The position numbers and the translations under genes are program-made. Shown here in pieces: positions 9,540-17,172 of a stretch of DNA of 64,000 bases (position 1 is the first letter of the stretch; every line of letters begins with the position of its first letter). This stretch comes from Alphaproteobacteria bacterium (GTDB lineage Bacteria > Pseudomonadota > Alphaproteobacteria > Bin95), in NCBI GenBank assembly GCA_020638555.1, contig JACKII010000008.1:31047-95046 (forward strand), given 5' to 3'. The notes beneath the pieces are model-generated. The model saw only the letters and a list, made by a program, of their open reading frames with translations. It was not told the origin of the DNA and made no database searches.

Positions 9540-9692
9540 CATATAGCCCTTAGGGGTGGGTTCCGATTTTCAAAAAGCCAATAAGAATTCATATTTATGT
9601 TTGGACATTAAAATAAAAAAGATACAAATATGAATATATACCCAAAAATTACTTGAAATATAAGGGGCTGGATATTATAATGTGAGAAAATA
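9540..9692. promoter_or_regulatory. AT-rich region upstream of zorA with an inverted repeat
   Basis: About 150 bases of markedly lower GC than the surroundings, upstream of zorA and downstream of the recombinase relic. It contains an inverted repeat ATTCATATTT (9587-9596) / AAATATGAAT (9626-9635), separated by 29 bases, and a TATAAT on the minus strand near 9676-9681. I infer that it carries the zorA promoter and possibly an operator. No gene is visible in it. Confidence 0.4.
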
Positions 9693-10061
9693 TTAAATGG
9701 ATTCCTCATCCGAAAATTGTGCGCCCCCGAGAGCGTCGGCCGGCTCGTCCCACACCGGCGGCATCGGCCGCATGGCGGACTTCAGAGGCAACCCCTCCGG
9801 CTGGCGTCCTGCCAGGATGGCCGCGACCAGGTCGGGCGCCGGCAGGGTGAGGCGGAACACCCGGCAGAGACAGGGCCGGTTGATGCCCTCGGCCCGGGCG
9901 AGTTCGGTGAGGCTGGCATAGTGCCCGTCTTTGAGCAGGCGCTTCCAGCGTTGGGCAGGGGCCGGCTCGGCCCTGCCGCCGGACGGGACCATGACCTTGC
10001 GGCCGCCGCGCTCCGACACCCGGAACGGCACGCTGACGGTGAGGGCAGGGGCGTCCGTCAT
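9693..10061 (-). CDS. Recombinase-associated conserved protein (mobile-element cargo)
   Basis: 122 residues. The middle (SLTELARAEGINRPCLCRVF) and the following LTLPAPDLVAAILAGRQPEG resemble a small conserved protein that I recall being encoded directly after large serine recombinases in alphaproteobacterial elements. It looks like a helix-turn-helix of the ParB/KorB kind, and its function is not established. The ATG overlaps the end of the recombinase tail by 4 bases (ATGA), preserving the usual gene order. Since the recombinase is only a fragment, this gene is probably a leftover. Confidence 0.55.
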   Translation of the reverse strand: MTDAPALTVSVPFRVSERGGRKVMVPSGGRAEPAPAQRWKRLLKDGHYASLTELARAEGINRPCLCRVFRLTLPAPDLVAAILAGRQPEGLPLKSAMRPMPPVWDEPADALGGAQFSDEESI

Positions 10062-10192
10062 GCGGCCGCGCTCTCGGCCATACCGGTCTCGTGCGCCGGC
10101 CGCGCCTGTTCTGCCGGAAACAACTCGTCCCAGAGCGGCTCGGAAGTCCGGGACATGATGCTGGAAGCGGTTAAGAAGCGCTTCAGCGCGAT
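10058..10192 (-). pseudogene. Serine recombinase C-terminal relic
   Basis: The frame reads EPLWDELFPAEQAR before a short tail. This resembles the region near the C-terminus of large serine recombinases, where it is usually followed by ...LLVERV. Here the sequence after AEQAR is different and stops after 14 residues, and no resolvase catalytic domain precedes it, because the upstream DNA belongs to the microprotein gene. I read it as the truncated end of a recombinase whose front was lost. Confidence 0.5.
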
Positions 10193-10227
10193 CCGGGCGC
10201 CGCGCTGTATTCTACCGCGTTTCTCAA

Positions 10228-10374
10228 CTAAAGGTTCAGGTAACGGAACTCGGCCGTCGGTTCGAACGACAACGCCACAATCGCCAGAATCAATGCCGCA
10301 TACCAGAGCGCGCAAACGCCGATGGCCATGGGGCGCGGCAGGTGGTGCGAAAGAAAGCCAAAAATATTGTACAT
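10228..10374 (-). CDS. 48-residue membrane microprotein with C-terminal FRYLNL (DltX-like acyl shuttle candidate)
   Basis: The ATG at 10374 shares its A with the MBOAT stop codon (TAATG), so translation is coupled. The protein has a short N-terminus with two His and an Arg, one hydrophobic helix (about residues 16-36) and an acidic outer tail ending FRYLNL-stop. In the Dlt pathway, a membrane microprotein (DltX) or the fused C-terminus of an MBOAT carries a terminal hexapeptide with a Tyr of FxYxxF type, which receives the acyl group from the MBOAT and hands it to an SGNH-type transferase. FRYLNL fits F-x-Y-x-x-hydrophobic. The positive-inside rule puts the tail in the periplasm. Reading frame and coupling are seen; function is inferred. 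Confidence 0.75.
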   Translation of the reverse strand: MYNIFGFLSHHLPRPMAIGVCALWYAALILAIVALSFEPTAEFRYLNL

Positions 10375-11534
10375 TATAGCCACCAGTACACGAAGATCGT
10401 GCCATAAACATCGAGCGCATCCGCGAATGTCGGCTCGCGAACGATCACGAAGCTCAGCCAGACAAAATGCACGGTCAGAAGGATGCAGAACGCATCTCGG
10501 AACGGCCGGAGTATAGGACTACGGATCGCAATGCCCCGACGGTCCTGAAAATTGTTCACGGCAGACCAGATCATCGTCGCGACGCCGTGAATCGCACCCC
10601 AGACCAGATATCGGAGGGATATTTCGTGCCAGACGCCGATGAACACCATGGTGCCAAAAATCGCAGCATACTGGTTGCGAGATAGCGCGAAGACCAGCGA
10701 GAACACGTGTTCCCGGGCAAAGCTGGTGAGCGATATATGCCAGTTGCGCCAGAACTCGGAAATGTTCGTGGCAAGGTAAGGCCAGTTGAAATTCTCCATG
10801 ACCTTGTAGCCAAGCAACAATGCGAAGCCGATTGCCACATCGGAGAAACCCGAGAACTGAAAATACAGATTCAATCCGCGGATGACCATGTCGAGATATG
10901 TGGCCAGTGCGGCATTGGTCTCGTGCAAAGCGGCAACGTGGGAGGCGAGAACCCCTTCGATCAGATAATTGCCGAGAATGACGATTTTCGCATAGCCATA
11001 GACCATGCGTTGCAGCCCGAGGGAGATATTGTTGGCGTCCCAGCGCTTGTATTTCAGATCATTGAAAAAGGCAGGGAACCGATGGATCGGGCCGACAACA
11101 ATGGTCGGCAGAAAAAATTGGTAAAGAAAGAAATGATCGAGGCGGTGCGGCTCCAGCGCGCCCTTGTACTGGTCGATGATGTAACATAGAAAGCGAATGG
11201 TATAGTAGGCCATGCCTAATGGCATGACGACGTCTCGGACGACGCCAGGCTCCATATCCGTGCTGGGCGATACCCATTTGAATCCCAGCAACACGGCAAT
11301 CACCAAACCGCCCGCCGCCACGGCCCGCCATCCCGGCAAGGGATTGGCATTGCACAGGAAATAGACCGCTGTGGTTAAGCCCCCCAGCGCCACGGCAGAC
11401 GTAGGCGAATGGATTGCCAGAAAGGCCAGCGTGACCGCGCCGAGAAAGATGTCCCGCCATTGCCGGGGGAAGAGCCAGTAGAGCGAGGCCACGCCGAACA
11501 TCCAGGCCAGCCATTCCGCGGACAGAAAATGCAC
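10374..11534 (-). CDS. MBOAT-family O-acyltransferase (AlgI/DltB-like)
   Basis: 386 residues with many hydrophobic helices. The MBOAT core is visible: FIGVWHEISLRYLVWGAIHG carries the conserved Trp-His and the catalytic His. Further on comes the usual F-V-W-x-x-F...DAL segment. Members pass an acyl group from a cytoplasmic thioester through the membrane to an outside acceptor. The protein ends (IFVYWWL) where related Gram-negative MBOATs continue with one more helix. That helix appears to be supplied by the coupled 48-residue microprotein. Its partners in the operon are an SGNH protein and a ligase-carrier fusion. The substrate is unknown. Confidence 0.88.
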   Translation of the reverse strand: MHFLSAEWLAWMFGVASLYWLFPRQWRDIFLGAVTLAFLAIHSPTSAVALGGLTTAVYFLCNANPLPGWRAVAAGGLVIAVLLGFKWVSPSTDMEPGVVRDVVMPLGMAYYTIRFLCYIIDQYKGALEPHRLDHFFLYQFFLPTIVVGPIHRFPAFFNDLKYKRWDANNISLGLQRMVYGYAKIVILGNYLIEGVLASHVAALHETNAALATYLDMVIRGLNLYFQFSGFSDVAIGFALLLGYKVMENFNWPYLATNISEFWRNWHISLTSFAREHVFSLVFALSRNQYAAIFGTMVFIGVWHEISLRYLVWGAIHGVATMIWSAVNNFQDRRGIAIRSPILRPFRDAFCILLTVHFVWLSFVIVREPTFADALDVYGTIFVYWWL

Positions 11535-11642
11535 GCTATCCCCCCGTCCGCCAGCGCATGGCCTGGCACTGGGCTACGGTTCGAATTGGGCGCAGGCGCC
11601 GTATCCGTCGCTGTTCCCTGGCTATAAAACGCTGAGCCACCA

Positions 11643-11780
11643 CTAAATCGCCAAGCCCGGCAGGCTGACGCCGGCGAGCCATAGGCCGACAACAGCCACC
11701 CCCACGCCGCCGATCAGGATTATGGTGAGGAACCACACGACAAGGGGTGGCGCTTCCGGTGGCTTGCTCATTGCAGGCAT
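11643..11780 (-). CDS. Small membrane protein, 45 residues
   Basis: A short frame between the ligase-carrier gene (stop 29 bases upstream) and the MBOAT gene. The product has a polar start containing PPEAPP, one hydrophobic segment of about 25 residues rich in Val, Ile and Gly, and ends VSLPGLAI. An alternative ATG at 11771 gives 42 residues. It lacks the Tyr hexapeptide of the other microprotein. It may be a scaffold subunit of the acyltransferase complex, but I recognise no family. Position and hydrophobic pattern are the only support. Confidence 0.5.
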   Translation of the reverse strand: MPAMSKPPEAPPLVVWFLTIILIGGVGVAVVGLWLAGVSLPGLAI

Positions 11781-11808
11781 CCCATTACGTCCGACCGGAG
11801 CAATCGCA

Positions 11809-13668
11809 TCAGCCGGCGGGCTTCATCTTGCGTTCGACCAATTCGATAACGTCTCCGATTTTGGCGACATTCATGATCTCGCGCGGCCGCAACTTGATCG
11901 AAAAGCGGTCTTCGATGGCGGTCAGGAACTCGATATGCGCGAGCGAGGTCCAGCCCGAAAGCGTATCCGGGTTGGATGGGGGCGTTATATCGGCAACCGG
12001 ACACTTGAAAAACTCGGCAGCCACTTGCGCCACGGCGCCCAGAATGTCCGAATTATCGTTTGTCTCGGCAGCTCTGGCATGAGCGTTCCGGATTTCCTCC
12101 CGGACCGCCTCGATCAGCACCTTGCCGGCCGGACCGCGCGGCAATTCGGGCATGAAATGCACCGTCCCCGGGATCTTCTCCCGCGCCATCTTCTGCGCGC
12201 AATGGGTGGCGACATCTGCAGAAGTCAGCAAAGTGCCATCGGGCACTTCGAGGCAACAGGTCAGGCGCTCGCCCCAGATCGGGTCCGGCATGCCGAAGGT
12301 CACGGCATCCTGTACCCCCGGAATGGTGCGTAGGACGGAAGTCACATCCTCGGGGTAAACATTGATGCCGCCAACGATGATCACGTTCTTTTTGCGACCG
12401 ACAATGCGGTAGAAGCCATCCTCGTCCAAGGCAGCCAGATCGCCGGTGTGGAACCAGCCATCTTTCAACACCTCCGCCGTTTCCGCCGGCGCGCGGAAAT
12501 AGCCCCGCATGATGTGGTCGCCCCGCAGAACCAATTCGCCGACGCTGCCTGGCGCAACCTCCTTGCCCTCGTCATCGACGATGCGGGCCTCGCAATCGAC
12601 CGGCTTTCCGACCGTGCCGACCTTCCGGGTATCCGGCGTTGGCCCGCAATACAGCGCCTCGCACACCGTCTCGGTCAGGCCGTAGACGTTGACAACGGAC
12701 ACGTTGTAGCCACTTTCGATCCGCGTCCAAATGGCGGGGTCGAGAAAGGCGGCAGTGGAAATGATGAACCTGAAATCGCCGGTGCGCAGGCAATCGCCGC
12801 AGTCGTCGATCAGATTGCCCATCAGGCCCAAAATGGTTGGCACCGTGATGAAATGGGTGATTTGCAGCGTATAGATGCTGCGCAAAATCGGCTCCAACGT
12901 GTCGACGCGCAGCGGCTGCGGCCGATGCAATGTGGCGCCCGCATGAAATGCCAGTACCGCCCCGTGCGTCAGGCCATCGGTGTGGTGCATCGGCAGCAGG
13001 TTGAGCAGATTTACCTTCTCGTCAAAACCGTATTGGCGCACAAAGGTCTGCTCCTGCGCGAACAGGTTATTGTGCGTGATTTCAACGCCTTTCGGGCGGG
13101 AAGTCGTGCCGGAGGTAAACAGGATATAGGCAAGCGCCTCGTCGGTCAGGTCGCCGGGCAGCGGCCCTTCCTCCAGTGCGGAGAGACAGGCAGGATATGT
13201 CTCCGCTGCACGGGCGCTTTGCCGGCCGAAAAGACGGCCGATTTTCGATTTGCCTTGCGTTTCCGTCGCGGCGCCGTCGATGCGGACCGTAATCTGCGGC
13301 GCGCCTTCCGACCGATCCAGCGCATGCTGAGACAGATAGGACGCATCCGCAAACAACCCCAGCGCATCCGACGCACGCATGAGCGATTCGGCTTCCGACA
13401 AAGGTGCATGCGGGTCCAGCACGATGGTGGTCAAGCCAAGGCGAAGGAACGACAGGAAAAGCATGATCAGCGAACGATCATCCTCGGTGATCACGATGAC
13501 GCGGTCGCCGGGCTTCAGGCCCAGATTGGCACAAAGCGCTGCCGTTTTCCGCACGCCCGCGAACAGGTCGCCATAAGTCAGCGGACGCGGCCCCGCCAGT
13601 AACGGCTTGCGGCGCGGTACGGATTGCTCAAGCCGCTCATACGCGGCAATCCAGGGGGAAGAAGCCAT
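11809..13668 (-). CDS. AMP-forming acyl/aminoacyl ligase fused to a carrier (PCP/ACP) domain
   Basis: 619 residues from ATG at 13668, which has AAAGG upstream (the frame is open to 13716). An adenylation domain occupies about residues 1-510: FTSGTTSRPKGVE (A3), NVYGLTET (A5), GWFHTGDL with GRKKN (A7/A8) and a C-terminal PAGK lysine (A10). Residues of about 535-615 form a carrier domain with SGWTSLAHIEF, where the Ser takes phosphopantetheine. The enzyme would activate a carboxylic or amino acid and load it onto its own carrier, like a DltA-DltC fusion. It sits between the SGNH gene and the MBOAT gene. The substrate cannot be read from the sequence. Confidence 0.88.
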   Translation of the reverse strand: MASSPWIAAYERLEQSVPRRKPLLAGPRPLTYGDLFAGVRKTAALCANLGLKPGDRVIVITEDDRSLIMLFLSFLRLGLTTIVLDPHAPLSEAESLMRASDALGLFADASYLSQHALDRSEGAPQITVRIDGAATETQGKSKIGRLFGRQSARAAETYPACLSALEEGPLPGDLTDEALAYILFTSGTTSRPKGVEITHNNLFAQEQTFVRQYGFDEKVNLLNLLPMHHTDGLTHGAVLAFHAGATLHRPQPLRVDTLEPILRSIYTLQITHFITVPTILGLMGNLIDDCGDCLRTGDFRFIISTAAFLDPAIWTRIESGYNVSVVNVYGLTETVCEALYCGPTPDTRKVGTVGKPVDCEARIVDDEGKEVAPGSVGELVLRGDHIMRGYFRAPAETAEVLKDGWFHTGDLAALDEDGFYRIVGRKKNVIIVGGINVYPEDVTSVLRTIPGVQDAVTFGMPDPIWGERLTCCLEVPDGTLLTSADVATHCAQKMAREKIPGTVHFMPELPRGPAGKVLIEAVREEIRNAHARAAETNDNSDILGAVAQVAAEFFKCPVADITPPSNPDTLSGWTSLAHIEFLTAIEDRFSIKLRPREIMNVAKIGDVIELVERKMKPAG

Positions 13669-13696
13669 AATGATTGCGTCGCCTTTATCGGATTGG

Positions 13697-14800
13697 TTAT
13701 TTATCGGATTGGTCACAAGCAGCGGCGAATTTCACCCTCTTGCTCTCGATCACATCCGCAAGGCGATCGCCAATGGCAGCGCCATAAGCCACCGAGCCTT
13801 GCGGACTAAAATGGTTCGAGTCCGCAAAGTAGGATGGTTTCGGTTGCATCAACCCCCACCACTGAATGATCGGAGTATGTTGGGCTTGCCCGAACTCGGT
13901 CAACGCAGCGTCGAACCGCTGGCGGGTATCAATCAGCGCGTCATAGGACATGTAAGGCATGAAAAAGACGTCCGTCTTGGCCGCTTCGTCGTATAGGCGC
14001 AGGTCCAGACCTTCCCGCAGCCAGCCCGGAATGGACATGATCACGGGCAACGCGCCAGTGCCGGTCACAGCAAGGCGCATTTGCGCCAATTCCGCCTTGT
14101 AATCCGTGATCAGGTCGAAGCGGCTGACATCCAGTTTTCCGACATTCGAATGTGCCGCCCGTTGTCGGCGGATGACCACGGCATTCTTCTCCAGTTTGGC
14201 CCAAAAGCGTGAAATCTCCGCCAATAGCGACGGCGAATAGTGCGTGCCGTTGGTCAGATGAGCGGCCGCGGCATAGTCATTCAGTTTTTCATTAAACCCG
14301 CCCGCCCAAATAACCACCAAATCCGGTTCCGTCTTGGCTACGTTGTGCTGGAAATAGGTGGTGGTCTCCGCCAAGCCGAAGCCGGGCACACCGGCATTCA
14401 GGTAATCGAAGTCACAGTTGGGCAGCCGGTCCCTGACGACCTTCATGGCCTGAGCGGCCCATGTCTTGCGGTCGTCCGTCACATTTGGGTCCAGCGTGCT
14501 GGATGAACCGACAAAGGCCAGCCGGATGCGTCCGGGTGGCTTGGGCATCTCCAATTCATCGCCTCTGAAACCAAGGCTGTTGAATTGCAACTTCCCTAGG
14601 GCAGCATTCGGGCGTGGAATGCGCAATCCGGTTTCCGGGTCGATATAAAACGAGTCCGATTTTTCGACATCGGCTTGGCCACCGAATTGGCGCCATTGTT
14701 GCAGGAATAGCGCGGCCTCTCCCGCAAGAACCCATCCAAACGCAAGCGCGGCAATTACAAGACCGGTCAGAATTTCTTTTTGTCTTAGCGTTAAATTCAT
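13697..14800 (-). CDS. Membrane-anchored SGNH/GDSL-type transferase (DltD/AlgJ-like role)
   Basis: 367 residues from ATG at 14800 with GGGGGAG immediately upstream. The N-terminus is a signal anchor (hydrophobic from about residue 12). Block I is VGSSST with the candidate nucleophilic Ser, an Asn-containing block is WAGGFNE, and DSNHFSPQG near the end supplies the Asp-x-x-His pair. Such proteins act in the periplasm as the second transferase that receives the acyl group from the MBOAT module. First gene of the minus operon; divergently transcribed from the carrier-protein operon across about 870 bases. Confidence 0.8.
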   Translation of the reverse strand: MNLTLRQKEILTGLVIAALAFGWVLAGEAALFLQQWRQFGGQADVEKSDSFYIDPETGLRIPRPNAALGKLQFNSLGFRGDELEMPKPPGRIRLAFVGSSSTLDPNVTDDRKTWAAQAMKVVRDRLPNCDFDYLNAGVPGFGLAETTTYFQHNVAKTEPDLVVIWAGGFNEKLNDYAAAAHLTNGTHYSPSLLAEISRFWAKLEKNAVVIRRQRAAHSNVGKLDVSRFDLITDYKAELAQMRLAVTGTGALPVIMSIPGWLREGLDLRLYDEAAKTDVFFMPYMSYDALIDTRQRFDAALTEFGQAQHTPIIQWWGLMQPKPSYFADSNHFSPQGSVAYGAAIGDRLADVIESKRVKFAAACDQSDK

Positions 14801-15088
14801 TATCTCCCCCAATTCAAAAGGAATTATGTTAGAGATATTTTCCAGGATGAGACAATTATATTTGGAGCATGCTTCAAAAAGTCGGCCGGCAGGATTGCTG
14901 TAAGCATCGGCATTAACCGGTAGGTGGTCTAAGCTGGCGGCCGAACCTTATCGTTTTCCACCTAGGGGTGCAAGCGGGTAACACGCTACCGGAAGTCGCG
15001 ATTTCGCAAAACGTTACCCCGGCTCAGCGCGCCGTATCGGGCGATTGGATCGGTGTAGTACGCTTCGGTTCGCGCGTTCGCCGTAATC

Positions 15089-15130
15089 TCAGAGCCGGAT
15101 TTGAAAGAATATCAGAGACGGATTTGAAAG
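15089..15130 (+). repeat. Two-copy direct repeat, possible operator
   Basis: Two 19-base units, TCAGAGCCGGATTTGAAAG at 15089-15107 and TCAGAGACGGATTTGAAAG at 15112-15130, differ at one base and are spaced by 23 bases (about two helical turns). They lie just before the IS5 relic in the intergenic space between divergent operons. They could be a regulator site or transposon-end debris. Confidence 0.5.
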
Positions 15131-15191
15131 TAATCAAGTCATATCAAAAAATTATGATGCGACCGTTATTGTCGGGAAGTTGGGGAATCGG

Positions 15192-15437
15192 ATGCCCTGG
15201 AAAGATATCACCTGCCAGCGGCACAGACGGGACCAACTGCGCTACCCAAGCGATTTAACCGAGGCGGGATGGGCCTTTGTGGCGCCTCTCATTGCGCCTG
15301 CAAAGCCCGCGGCAGTGGGGCGTCTAGCCGCCTTCGCCTGGCTCGGCCGCTGCCACCGATTGGCCAGAGGCTGGGAACGTTCAATCGAAAGTTCGACCGC
15401 GTGGATCACCGTCGCCAGCATCCACCTTATGATGCGG
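15192..15437 (+). pseudogene. IS5-family transposase relic with internal deletion
   Basis: The frame begins MPWKDITCQRHRRDQLRY then SDLTEAGWAFVAPL, the typical N-terminus of IS5-group transposases. It then jumps directly into sequence like their C-terminus (WLGRCHRLARGWERSIES followed by ASIHLMMR). The central DDE catalytic domain is missing, so most of the roughly 250-residue protein has been deleted. It is inactive debris between two divergent promoters. Confidence 0.7.
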
Positions 15438-15669
15438 GGGCCGGCAACATATTGCTTCCCTTCAAGAATTTTTGAACCGGGCTCTCAAACAAGAGGGCGA
15501 CGCCGCAATTGTTGCGTCATATGGTGCCACGCATGGAGTTCGTTGATGCAGCCATAACGGTTTGTAGGTATATGCATCCTATCGACCGGCCGGGACAAAC
15601 TTCAAATTTTACAGATTTCACGGTCGGCAGTGCATGTGAATTCCCATTTTTCGGAAGGTTCACCGGGGT

Positions 15670-15915
15670 ATGGCTATCACCGAGGAATCGCTAAAAGCGG
15701 TGCTCGAAGACGACATGGGTATCGATGTTACCGACATTGGTCCGCAAACCCTGCTTTTCAGCACCGGCATTATCGATAGCTTCGCTCTCGTAACCCTCAT
15801 GACCTACCTGGAAAAGGAGGGCAAATTTCGCGTCGATCCGGCCGACGTGAATTTGGAGAATATGGACAGCATCGAGCGAATTTTGACGTATGTCGAGCGA
15901 GCGACGAGCGCTTGA
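15670..15915 (+). CDS. Acyl carrier protein
   Basis: 81 residues, acidic and helical, with STGIIDSFALVTLM. The Ser of IDSF is the phosphopantetheine attachment site. GGAAGG lies upstream of the ATG. Its stop overlaps the next start (TGATG). Free-standing carrier proteins of this kind occur beside fold-III decarboxylases and AMP-ligases in exosortase-associated clusters and in butirosin biosynthesis, where glutamate is decarboxylated while bound to the carrier. Here it most likely holds the substrate of the neighbouring decarboxylase. No exosortase gene is present in the window. Confidence 0.9.
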   Translation: MAITEESLKAVLEDDMGIDVTDIGPQTLLFSTGIIDSFALVTLMTYLEKEGKFRVDPADVNLENMDSIERILTYVERATSA

Positions 15916-17171
15916 TGAAGCCAAGCCTGCTCCGCCAAGCTGCGGCCGATTACGGGACGCCGCTCTATGTGTATGATGTCGACATCGTTCGCGCCCGGTT
16001 TGCAGAGCTTGATGCGCTGTTCGGCGGTCGGTTCGGTGTTAGTTATGCCGTCAAATCCAACCCGAATATCGGCTTGCTTTCCGCCATTCGCGATTGCGTG
16101 ACCACGTTCGACGTCAGTTCTTATGGCGAAATGGAGCGTGCGCTCTCCTCTGGCTGTCCCGCGTCTGATGTGACGTTTTCCGGTCCCGGCAAGCGGGTGG
16201 AGGAAATCCACCGCGCGGTCCGTGCGGGCCTCGGTGAGTTGGTGCTGGAATCGGTCGAAGAAGCGGAAATCGCAAACGCCGCCGCTGGCGAATTCGGCTG
16301 CAAGCAAGGCGCGTTGCTGCGCATAAATCCCATTTCGGTGCCGCGGCGCTTCGGCGTCAACATGGCCGGTAAACCCAGCCAATTCGGCGTCGACGAAGAA
16401 GACATCGAGACAGCGATTCCCCGCATCTTGGCGTTGCCGAACATCGACCTGATCGGCTTCCACATTTATTCCGGGACCAACAGCCTCAGCCACGAGGCGA
16501 TTGCAGAGAATTTTGCCATTTTCTTGGAGGTTTTCCGCAAAGCCGCAACCCTCACGGGGCGCCCCCCGCAAAAGCTGGTGTTCGGCTCGGGCTTCGGGCT
16601 TCCCTATCTGCCGACTGACGAGACCCTGGATGTGGCGGCACTCGCAGCCCAGGTCATCCCGGCCATCGATGCCTTCAGGGCCGAGCCCTTGATGGGGGAG
16701 GCAGAGTTGGTGCTGGAGATGGGGCGCTGGCTTGTCGGCCCGGCCGGATGGCTGCTTACCGCCGTCATTGGCGGCAAGACCAGCCGCGGCACGACCTTTC
16801 GCATTTGCGATGCGGGCTTCAACAATCATCTGGCCGCCTGCGGCATGATGGGGACGGTGATCCGCCGGAATTGGCGCTTCGCCAATATCTCTCGCCCCGA
16901 GGCAGAGGAGGAGGTCTACACGCTTGTCGGCCCGCTCTGCACGACGATCGACGTTCTGGCAAGCGCCATTGCCTTGCCCCGGCTCGAAACCGGCGATGTG
17001 ATCGCCATCGACTATTCCGGCGCCTATGGCCTGACCGCAAGCCCGACCCGCTTCATCAGCCATCCGGAACCACGGGAAGTCCTGCTCGAAGGCAGCGAGG
17101 TGCGCGACGTGACCGAAAGCCTGCTGAACCACTGGCCGAGCACTGGCCCAATGCCGAGGCAAGCGGATTGA
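15915..17171 (+). CDS. PLP-dependent (fold III) amino acid decarboxylase, carrier-associated type
   Basis: 418 residues starting at ATG 15915, overlapping the carrier-protein stop (TGATG). The fold-III barrel motifs are present: YAVKSNPN with the PLP-binding Lys near residue 49, HIYSGTN, GSGFGLPY as the phosphate loop, EMGRWLVGPAG for E-x-GR, and GPLCTTIDVL with the C-terminal-domain Cys and Asp. The family includes diaminopimelate, ornithine and BtrK-type carrier-bound glutamate decarboxylases. The adjacent carrier and AMP-ligase favour a carrier-bound substrate. Ordinary diaminopimelate decarboxylase is less likely because no lysine-pathway gene is nearby. Confidence 0.85.
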   Translation: MKPSLLRQAAADYGTPLYVYDVDIVRARFAELDALFGGRFGVSYAVKSNPNIGLLSAIRDCVTTFDVSSYGEMERALSSGCPASDVTFSGPGKRVEEIHRAVRAGLGELVLESVEEAEIANAAAGEFGCKQGALLRINPISVPRRFGVNMAGKPSQFGVDEEDIETAIPRILALPNIDLIGFHIYSGTNSLSHEAIAENFAIFLEVFRKAATLTGRPPQKLVFGSGFGLPYLPTDETLDVAALAAQVIPAIDAFRAEPLMGEAELVLEMGRWLVGPAGWLLTAVIGGKTSRGTTFRICDAGFNNHLAACGMMGTVIRRNWRFANISRPEAEEEVYTLVGPLCTTIDVLASAIALPRLETGDVIAIDYSGAYGLTASPTRFISHPEPREVLLEGSEVRDVTESLLNHWPSTGPMPRQAD

Positions 17172-17172
17172 C

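Larger units (their letters stand above)
14801..15669. other. Divergent intergenic region between the two operons
   Basis: About 870 bases separating the SGNH gene from the acyl carrier protein gene. It holds an IS5 transposase relic (15192-15437), a two-copy tandem repeat (15089-15130) and AT-rich stretches at both ends, near 14830-14870 and 15590-15650, that probably hold the two promoters. I see no further gene. Confidence 0.6.

Noticed and set aside
9693..10061. Anti-phage toxin-antitoxin component next to Zorya
   Set aside because: The similarity is to the small protein that follows serine recombinases, and its order with the recombinase tail supports mobile-element origin.
10374..10400. 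MBOAT C-terminal FVYWWL as the acyl-shuttle hexapeptide
   Set aside because: It fits the pattern, but it follows a short amphipathic segment rather than a final membrane helix; the microprotein tail is the better candidate. Kept only as a note.
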